From Tistlia consotensis USBA 355 (GTDB taxonomy: Bacteria > Pseudomonadota > Alphaproteobacteria > Kiloniellales > DSM-21159), in contig NZ_FWZX01000043.1 of NCBI RefSeq assembly GCF_900177295.1, positions 1-46,514 on the forward strand: a DNA stretch of 46,514 nt, in the 5' to 3' direction. Position numbers and translations under genes: made by a program. Below the pieces are notes generated by a model. The model was not told the origin of the DNA and ran no database searches. It was given only the letters and a program-made list of their open reading frames with translations. This document shows, in pieces, positions 40,780-46,514 of this stretch; the first letter of the stretch is position 1, and every line of letters begins with the position of its first letter.

Positions 40780-40856
40780 CCTATCTGACTCCTGGCACCT
40801 TCCCGCCGAACAGGATCCGGCAGGGGGTGCCGGGCGGGAAGAGAAGGAGTGTGACC

Positions 40857-42146
40857 ATGAGACGGGCAATGCTGACGGCGGGAGCCTTCGCGGGCGGACT
40901 GATGGCCGTCGCGCTCTCCGGCCAGGCCGCGGCCGCCGCGGCCGACAAGGCGGCGGTGCTGACGACCTACGCCGACATCGCCGAGGCCGGCTACGCGGAC
41001 TCGCTGACCACCGCGAAGACGCTGCAGCAGGCCGTCGAGGCGCTGATCGCCCAGCCCTCGGAGGCGGCCATGAAGGCGGCCCGCCAGGCCTGGATCGCGG
41101 CGCGGGTGCCCTACATGCAGACCGAGGTCTTCCGCTTCGGCAACACGATCGTCGACGACTGGGAGGGCAAGGTGAACGCCTGGCCGCTCGACGAGGGCCT
41201 GATCGACTACGTCGACACGGCCTCCTACGGCACGGAGTCCGACGAGAACCCGGGCTACGCCGCCGACCTGATCGCCAACCCGAAGCTCACCATCGGCGGC
41301 GAGACGATCGACGCGACGGTCATCACGCCGGCCCTGCTGCAGGACAAGCTGCAGGAGCTGGCCGGCATCGAGGCCAACGTCGCGACCGGCTACCACGCCG
41401 TCGAGTTCCTGCTCTGGGGCCAGGACCTCAACGGCACCGGGCCCGGCGCCGGCAACCGGCCCTGGAGCGACTACGCCACGGGGGCCGCCTGCAGCCACGG
41501 CAACTGCGAGCGGCGGGCCGCCTACCTCTCGACCGCGACCAGGCTGCTGGTCGACGACCTGGCCTGGATGGCCGGCCAGTGGTCGGCGGGCGGCGCGGCC
41601 CGCGCGGCCCTGCTGGAGGGCGATCCCGACGCCGGCGTCGCGACCATCCTGACCGGTATCGGCAGCCTGTCCTACGGCGAGCTGGCCGGCGAGCGCATGA
41701 AGCTCGGCCTGATGCTCCACGACCCCGAGGAGGAGCACGACTGCTTCTCGGACAACACCTTCAACAGCCACTACTACGACATCGTCGGCATGCTGAACGT
41801 CTACTCGGGCACCTACCGGCGGGTCGACGGCAGCACGGTCTCGGGTCCCGGCGTCGGCGACCTGGTGAAGGCGACGGCGCCCGCGGTCGACCAGGAGCTG
41901 GCGGCGAAGCTGCAGGCGACCCTGGCGGCAGCGAGCGCGATGAAGCGGCGCGGCGAGACGGTCGAGGCCTACGACCAGATGATCGGCCCCGACAACGCCG
42001 AGGGCAACGCCGTGGTCCAGAAGGTGATCGACGGCCTGACCGTGCAGACCGCGACGCTGGAGAAGGCGGTGGGCGCGCTCGGCCTGCAGCCGATCGCCTT
42101 CGAGGGCTCGGACAGCCTGGACAATCCGGAGGCGGTCTTCCAGTAG
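40857..42146 (+). CDS. imelysin-family periplasmic iron-related protein (IrpA-like)
   Basis: A 429-residue exported protein with a signal peptide (about 1-28, cut near AAAAAADK). The imelysin motif GxHxxE is present as GYHAVE (H180, E183) in IEANVATGYHAVEFLLWGQD. Family landmarks are QAWIAARVPYMQTEVFRF, SDYATGAACSHGNCERRAAYL, and HDCFSDNTFNSHYYD. Imelysins are linked to iron uptake or sensing in the periplasm and are no longer regarded as peptidases. ATG at 40857 has AGAAGGAG upstream; the frame is open to 40626, but that part covers the Fur box. First of a four-gene iron operon. Confidence 0.92.
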   Translation: MRRAMLTAGAFAGGLMAVALSGQAAAAAADKAAVLTTYADIAEAGYADSLTTAKTLQQAVEALIAQPSEAAMKAARQAWIAARVPYMQTEVFRFGNTIVDDWEGKVNAWPLDEGLIDYVDTASYGTESDENPGYAADLIANPKLTIGGETIDATVITPALLQDKLQELAGIEANVATGYHAVEFLLWGQDLNGTGPGAGNRPWSDYATGAACSHGNCERRAAYLSTATRLLVDDLAWMAGQWSAGGAARAALLEGDPDAGVATILTGIGSLSYGELAGERMKLGLMLHDPEEEHDCFSDNTFNSHYYDIVGMLNVYSGTYRRVDGSTVSGPGVGDLVKATAPAVDQELAAKLQATLAAASAMKRRGETVEAYDQMIGPDNAEGNAVVQKVIDGLTVQTATLEKAVGALGLQPIAFEGSDSLDNPEAVFQ

Positions 42147-42165
42147 GCCGCTCGCCCATACCTTT

Positions 42166-42206
42166 CCGCCGGGGCCCGGTTCCTACCTTCCTCCGGGCCC
42201 CGGCGG
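42166..42206 (+). promoter_or_regulatory. perfect 14-base hairpin between imelysin and di-haem gene
   Basis: CCGCCGGGGCCCGG (42166-42179) pairs perfectly with CCGGGCCCCGGCGG (42193-42206) around a 13-base loop, 22 bases upstream of the next start. No T-run follows. It may act as an attenuator or as a message stabiliser that lets the first imelysin exceed the downstream proteins. Confidence 0.7.
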
Positions 42207-42227
42207 TTCCTCCGGCCGCCGTTCAGA

Positions 42228-43766
42228 ATGACCATGCCGTCCCGCCTCGCGGTCTTCTTCCTGTCGCTCGCCCTGGTCCTCGGACCGGGGCTCTTGTCGC
42301 TCGTTGCCGCCGGGGGTCTGCCAGCCGCCGGCGCGGGCGGCCGGACCCCGGCCGAGCGGGCGCGCATCGCGGCGGTGACGCGGCCGACGGCCGACTTCTC
42401 CGGGCCCGAGCGGTACGAGCTCAGGCCCGGCGGCGCGGCGACGGTCTTCGCGACCCTCAACCAGGACAGCTTCTCGCATCCCTCGGCGAACATGACCTTC
42501 CGGCGCGAGCTGGACTTCAAGGTCGGCAACGCGATCTTCCGCAAGTTCTGGGTCTCCTCGCCCAGCTCGACGACCTCCTCCGACGGCCTGGGGCCGCTGT
42601 TCAATTCGCGTTCCTGCCAGAGCTGCCACCTGAAGGACGGCCGCGGCCATCCGCCGGTGCCGGGCGAGGCGGCGGTCTCGCTGTTCCTGCGGCTCTCCGT
42701 GCCGCCCCAGAACGCGGCCGACCGCAAGGCGCTGGCCGAGCGGCGGATCCGGTTCGTGCCGGAGCCGACCTACGGCGAGCAGCTGCAGACCTTCTCGGTC
42801 CAGGGCCTGCGGGCCGAGGGCCGCATGACCCTGTCCTACGAGCCCGTGCCGGTAACGCTGGCCGACGGCACCGTGGTCGAGCTGCACCGCCCGCGCTACG
42901 GCATTGCCGAGCCGGCCTACGGCCCGTTGCACCCGAACCTCATGATCTCGCCGCGCCTGGCGCCGCCGATGATCGGCGTCGGCCTGCTGGAGGCGATCCC
43001 GGCCGAGGACATCCTGGCGGGCGCCGACCCGGAGGATGCCGACGGCGACGGCATCTCCGGCAGGGCCAACGCGGTCTGGAGCGACGAGGAGCGGCGGGTC
43101 GTGCTCGGCCGCTTCGGCTGGAAGGCCGGCCAGCCCAGCATCGCCCAGCAGACTGCCAGCGCCTTCCTCGGCGACATCGGCATCGCGACCCCGCTCTACC
43201 CCCGGCCGGCCGGCGACTGCAGCGGGCGGCAGCCGGACTGCCTCGAGGCGCCGAGCGGCGCCGAGTCCGCGGCGTTCCCCGTCGAGGCGACGCCGGAGAT
43301 GGTCGAGAAGGTCGACTTCTACAGCCGCAACCTCGGGGTGCCGGCGCGCCGGGACATCGACGATCCGCAGGTGCTGGCCGGCAAGCGTGTCTTCTACCGG
43401 GCCGGCTGCATCGGCTGCCACCGGCCGAAGTTCGTGACGCGCCGCGACTCGATCGGTGCCGAGCAGTCCTTCCAGCTGATCTGGCCCTACAGCGACCTGC
43501 TGCTCCACGACCTGGGCGAGGGCCTGGCGGACGGCCGGCCGGAAGGCCTGGCCGGCGGCCGCGAGTGGCGGACCCCGCCGCTCTGGGGTATCGGTCTGAC
43601 CGAGAGGGTCAACGGGCCCGGCCACTACCTGCACGACGGCCGCGCGCGCAGCCTGCTGGAGGCAATCCTCTGGCACGGCGGCGAGGCCGAGGCGGCGAAG
43701 CAGCGGGTCGTCGCCCTGCCGGCCGCCGAGCGCGCGGCCCTGCTCGCCTTCCTGAAGTCCCTCTAG
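42228..43766 (+). CDS. di-haem oxidoreductase family protein (DUF1111 / COG3488)
   Basis: A 512-residue periplasmic c-type cytochrome with an N-terminal signal/anchor segment (about 5-28). Haem motifs are CQSCH (130-134) and CIGCH (394-398). FSHPSANMTFRRELDFKVGNAIF and SDGLGPLFNSRSCQSCH, and near the end RTPPLWGIGLTERV and HDGRARSLLEAILWHGGEAE, are family signatures. These are often annotated as thiol oxidoreductases, but the electron donor is unknown. The gene lies between two imelysins, an arrangement known for iron-regulated operons, so a role in periplasmic iron redox chemistry is inferred. A second ATG two codons on is an equally possible start. Confidence 0.92.
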   Translation: MTMPSRLAVFFLSLALVLGPGLLSLVAAGGLPAAGAGGRTPAERARIAAVTRPTADFSGPERYELRPGGAATVFATLNQDSFSHPSANMTFRRELDFKVGNAIFRKFWVSSPSSTTSSDGLGPLFNSRSCQSCHLKDGRGHPPVPGEAAVSLFLRLSVPPQNAADRKALAERRIRFVPEPTYGEQLQTFSVQGLRAEGRMTLSYEPVPVTLADGTVVELHRPRYGIAEPAYGPLHPNLMISPRLAPPMIGVGLLEAIPAEDILAGADPEDADGDGISGRANAVWSDEERRVVLGRFGWKAGQPSIAQQTASAFLGDIGIATPLYPRPAGDCSGRQPDCLEAPSGAESAAFPVEATPEMVEKVDFYSRNLGVPARRDIDDPQVLAGKRVFYRAGCIGCHRPKFVTRRDSIGAEQSFQLIWPYSDLLLHDLGEGLADGRPEGLAGGREWRTPPLWGIGLTERVNGPGHYLHDGRARSLLEAILWHGGEAEAAKQRVVALPAAERAALLAFLKSL

Positions 43767-43799
43767 CCCCCCTTTTCCGCTGCTGCGAGGACCTTTCCG

Positions 43800-44948
43800 A
43801 TGAGCCGCTCCCTTCAGACCCTTCGCCGGCTGGCCCTGCCGGCGGCGCTCGCCGCGGCGCTGCTCGCCGGCCTGCAGGCCGCGCGGGCGACCGAGGCGCC
43901 GGTCTCGCTGGCCGCGGTCGCGCTGGGCGAGGCCGACTACCAGCGGGTCAACGATGCCCTGGTCCAGCACCACGTCGTGCCGCGCTACCAGGTCATGGCC
44001 GCCGCGATGGCCGCGCTCGACGCGGCAGCCGGGCGCTACTGCGCGGCGCCCGGCGCCGGCACCCTGGCGGCGCTGCGCGCGGCCGACGAGGCGGCGGTCG
44101 ATGCCTGGATGGGCGTGCAGCACCTGCACTTCGGGCCGGTCGAGCTGTTCATGCGCTCCTATCGTCTCTACTTCTGGCCCCAGGGCCGCGGCCGCATCGC
44201 CCAGGCGACCGGCGAGCTGCTGGCCGCCGCCGACCCGGCGAGCCTGGAGGAGCAGCACTTCCGCAACGCCAGCACCGCGATCCAGGGGCTGCCGGCGCTC
44301 GAGGTGCTGCTCTACGGCGAGGGGGCGGAGGAGACTCCCTCGGCCTTCCGCTGCGCCCTGCTGACGCGCATCGCCTGCAACATGAAGGCCATGGCCGCCG
44401 ACATCGTCGAGGAATGGCAGGGCGGCAAGATCGACTTCGCGAGGACGGTCGCCGAGCCGGGCCCGGACAATCCCTATTTCGAGAGCGCCGAGGAGGCGAC
44501 GCTGGCCTTCTTCCAGAGCCTCTACAACGGCCTGGAGCTGATCTCCGACGCCCGCCTCAAGCCGGTCGCCGGCGCCTCGATCGAGAAGGCCAAGCCGGCG
44601 CTGGCGGAGTCCCGCGCGCCCGGGCGCTCGCTGCGCAACGTCGTCGTCAACCTGGAGGCGCTGCAGGGCCTCTACGAAGGCGAGGGCGGACCCGGCCTCG
44701 GCGATCTCGCCGTCCGCAGCGGCGCCGACCCGAAGCTGGAGCCGCTGCTGCGCAAGGCCTTCCGCCTGACCGTCGAGACCGCGAAGGGCATCGAGCCGCC
44801 GCTCGCCGAGGCGGTCGTCGATCCGAAGCGACGCAAGGCGGTGGACAAGCTGCTGACCCAGCTGGTCGCGATCAAGCAGATCCTCCGCAGCCGCTTCTCG
44901 CCGGCGACCGGCCTGCCGATCGGCTTCAACGCGATGGACGGGGACTGA
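43800..44948 (+). CDS. second imelysin-family protein
   Basis: A 382-residue exported protein with signal peptide (about 1-30, ending AARA). Imelysin fold by pattern: DAWMGVQHLHFGPVELF, STAIQGLPALEVLLYGEGAE, CALLTRIACNMKAMAADIVEEW and PIGFNAMDGD. Where the first imelysin has GYHAVE this one has GLPALE, so the His of the GxHxxE motif is absent, although the Glu stays. The two may form a pair with different metal roles. It starts 33 bases after the di-haem gene. Confidence 0.9.
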   Translation: MSRSLQTLRRLALPAALAAALLAGLQAARATEAPVSLAAVALGEADYQRVNDALVQHHVVPRYQVMAAAMAALDAAAGRYCAAPGAGTLAALRAADEAAVDAWMGVQHLHFGPVELFMRSYRLYFWPQGRGRIAQATGELLAAADPASLEEQHFRNASTAIQGLPALEVLLYGEGAEETPSAFRCALLTRIACNMKAMAADIVEEWQGGKIDFARTVAEPGPDNPYFESAEEATLAFFQSLYNGLELISDARLKPVAGASIEKAKPALAESRAPGRSLRNVVVNLEALQGLYEGEGGPGLGDLAVRSGADPKLEPLLRKAFRLTVETAKGIEPPLAEAVVDPKRRKAVDKLLTQLVAIKQILRSRFSPATGLPIGFNAMDGD

Positions 44949-44952
44949 GGCC

Positions 44953-46089
44953 GTGGCCCCTTTCGCCCTCAGCCGGCGCCGCCTGCTCGGCCTCGCGGCC
45001 GGCGCGGCCGCGGCGCCGCTGCTCTCTCCCCGGGCGGCCCGGGCCGAGACCCGGTCCGGACGCCTCTACCTCAGCTGCTGCGCCGCCGACGACGGGCAGT
45101 GTTTCACCGGGGCCTTCACCGCCGACGGCCGGCTCGCCTACCGCGTGCCGCTGCCCGAGCGCGGCCACTCCCTGGCGGTCTCGCCCGACGGCAGCCGGGC
45201 GGTGCAGTTCTCGCGCCGGCCCGGCAGCTTCGCCGTGGTCTTCGACCCGCGCGACGGCCGCCTGGTCGAGACCCTGGCCTGCCGCGACGACCGGCGCTTC
45301 AACGGCCACGGCGCCTTCGCGCCCGACGGCCGGCTGGTCTATCTCTCGGAGAACGACTTCGTCGCCGAGCGCGGCGTGCTCGGCGTCTATGACGCGCGCG
45401 ACGGCTTCCGCCGGGTCGCCGAGCTGCCGAGCCACGGCATCGGCCCGCACGAGCTCAGGCTGATGCCCGACGGCACGACCCTGGCCGTCTGCAACGGCGG
45501 CATCCAGACCCGGCCGGACCTGCCGCGCATCAAGCTCAACATCCCGACCATGGAGCCCTCCCTGGCCTACCTCGACCGGCGCGACGGCCGGCTGCTCGGC
45601 AAGGTCCACCTGCCGGCCGAGCTGCACCTGGCCTCGATCCGCCACCTGGCGGTGCGCGCCGACGGCCTGGTCGCCTTCGCCATGCAGTACCAGGGGCCGC
45701 GCGGCGACCTGGTGCCGCTGGTCGCCACCCATGCGGCCGGGGCGAGGGCGCCGCGGCTCTTCGAGGCGCCGGAGGCGGCGCTGCGCGCCCTCGAGGGCTA
45801 CGTCGGCAGCGCGACGCTCGACGCCTCGGGCGAATTCCTCGCCGTGTCGTCCCCGCGCGGCGGAGCGATCCAGGTCTGGGAGGTCGAGAGCGCCAGGCCG
45901 GTCTTCACGGCGGCGATCGCCGACGGCTGCGGCATCGCGGCGACCGGCGCCGCGGGCGGCTTCCTGGCCAGCAGCGGTGTCGGCGGCACCTTCCTGCTCG
46001 AGGCGGTCGCCGGCCGCTGCCGCCCGGTCGCCTCGCCGGCGCTCGAGGCCCTGCACTGGGACCACCACATCGTGCCGGCCGCCGCCTGA
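44953..46089 (+). CDS. DUF1513 beta-propeller-like periplasmic protein
   Basis: A 378-residue protein with a twin-arginine leader (SRRRLLGLAAGAAAAPLL). The rest is made of repeated blades with DGR and PDG turns (GHSLAVSPDGSRAV, GHGAFAPDGRLVYLSEND, GIGPHELRLMPDGTTLAVCNGG, HLAVRADGLVAFAMQYQG), fitting DUF1513, a seven-blade propeller-like family regularly encoded beside imelysins and the di-haem protein. GTG start 4 bases after the second imelysin. The function is unknown; as a Tat substrate it may fold with a cofactor in the cytoplasm. Last gene of the iron operon. Confidence 0.9.
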   Translation: MAPFALSRRRLLGLAAGAAAAPLLSPRAARAETRSGRLYLSCCAADDGQCFTGAFTADGRLAYRVPLPERGHSLAVSPDGSRAVQFSRRPGSFAVVFDPRDGRLVETLACRDDRRFNGHGAFAPDGRLVYLSENDFVAERGVLGVYDARDGFRRVAELPSHGIGPHELRLMPDGTTLAVCNGGIQTRPDLPRIKLNIPTMEPSLAYLDRRDGRLLGKVHLPAELHLASIRHLAVRADGLVAFAMQYQGPRGDLVPLVATHAAGARAPRLFEAPEAALRALEGYVGSATLDASGEFLAVSSPRGGAIQVWEVESARPVFTAAIADGCGIAATGAAGGFLASSGVGGTFLLEAVAGRCRPVASPALEALHWDHHIVPAAA

Positions 46090-46111
46090 GGCTGCCGTTA
46101 GCCTCGCCAGA

Positions 46112-46189
46112 TGGCTCCACCCTGAGCTTGTCGAAGGGTGAAGCCATTCAGCACCGCCCGTGCCGGCTTCGCTTCACCCTTCGACAAGC
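46112..46189. repeat. inverted repeat interrupted by the IS481-type element
   Basis: The arm CACCCTGAGCTTGTCGAAGG.. (from about 46119) has its inverse TTCACCCTTCGACAAGC at 46173-46189, where homology stops abruptly at the start of the IS. The missing part would be TCAGGGTG. It is a third repeat family, distinct from the CGTCATCCCCGCG elements, and probably served as terminator for the iron operon. Confidence 0.75.
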
Positions 46190-46514
46190 TGTATAGACCG
46201 GAGAGATGGTGGACGGGTGTTCGGGGACATGGTGGACGCATTCTGATCGGCATTGAGGGTCTCATGAGGGAGGCTTTCGATGCCCTGGCAGGAGGTGTCG
46301 ATCGTGTCGCAGCGTCGGGAGTTCGTGCTTTTGGCGAGCCGGGAGGGGGCGAACAAGCGCGCTCTGTGCCGGCGCTTCGGGATCAGCCCGACGGTCGGCT
46401 ATCGCTGGCTGGCGCGCTATCGCGCGGCGGGCCTGGCGGGCCTGGAGGACCGCTCGCGCCGGCCGCTGCATTCGCCGAACGAGACGCCGGTGGCGATCCA
46501 GGCGGCGGTGGTCG
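46190..46514 (+). mobile_element. IS481-type insertion sequence, left end
   Basis: The element appears to begin at TGTATAGACCGG (46190), which has the TGT end typical of IS481. The direct repeat GGTGGACGGGTGTTC..GGACATGGTGGACGC follows at about 46208-46240, ahead of the transposase gene. The right end is beyond the window. It inserted into the inverted repeat that follows the DUF1513 gene. Confidence 0.75.
46280..46514 (+). CDS. IS481-family transposase, N-terminal part (cut by window edge)
   Basis: ATG at 46280 opens a frame running off the window after 78 codons. The N-terminal helix-turn-helix (VLLASREGANKRALCRRFG, SPTVGYRWLARYRAAG) and LEDRSRRPLHSPNETP are standard for IS481 transposases. 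The catalytic rve domain would follow outside the window. AGGGAGG lies upstream of the ATG. Confidence 0.9.
   Translation, partial: MPWQEVSIVSQRREFVLLASREGANKRALCRRFGISPTVGYRWLARYRAAGLAGLEDRSRRPLHSPNETPVAIQAAVV

Noticed and set aside
41579-45463. Plus-strand frame of about 1290 codons
   Set aside because: Frame-shifted shadow of the imelysin, di-haem and DUF1513 genes, which carry signal peptides, CxxCH motifs and proper spacing.

Overview
This is a GC-rich (about 70% by eye) bacterial window whose gene content points to an alphaproteobacterium, most likely of the Rhodospirillales type. The evidence is the high GC, the intergenic palindromes that read VIPAKAGIQ / LDPRFRGDD when translated, a Caulobacter-type xylose dehydrogenase, and the many translationally coupled genes. 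No rRNA, tRNA or CRISPR array was seen. The window is bounded by two mobile elements: the tail of an IS5-type transposase at the left edge, and the left end of an IS481-type element that cuts an inverted repeat at the right edge.

Left part (1-12.2 kb): ureidoglycolate lyase and allantoicase (purine/allantoin breakdown, divergent pair), an M23 envelope peptidase, a PHA-synthase-like alpha/beta hydrolase behind a P3A-type proton-pumping ATPase, a fused two-unit ABC exporter resembling CydD-CydC, and a divergent LysR regulator.

Centre-left (12.2-24.3 kb, minus strand): a tightly packed run of ten genes, mostly joined by 4-base start/stop overlaps. In transcription order it encodes a formyltransferase, a membrane sensor, a sensor-HAMP-MFS fusion, a Tat-exported ABC-type binding protein without permease or ATPase, two more membrane sensors, a HAMP-SpoIIE phosphatase, a class III nucleotide cyclase with a SLOG-like middle domain, an RsbW/SpoIIAB-type anti-sigma kinase and a STAS antagonist. 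Several of the membrane proteins share one periplasmic module. I read it as a multi-input partner-switching signalling system, and it is one of the two best candidates for something undescribed.

Centre (24.9-31.9 kb): a complete N-type rotary ATPase operon (atpD-C-Q-R-B-E-F-A-G), with a double-carboxylate c subunit and a repeat element inserted between atpC and atpQ. It is followed by a xylose ABC transporter (xylF-H-G, minus) divergent from a xylose dehydrogenase.

Right part: a lower-GC island (about 36.4-40.4 kb) holds a class II lanthipeptide cluster: a 71-residue Cys-rich precursor, a divergent LanM synthetase and a JmjC/cupin oxygenase. This is the second strong candidate. Next comes a probably Fur-controlled iron operon (imelysin, di-haem oxidoreductase, second imelysin, DUF1513 protein), then the IS481 end.
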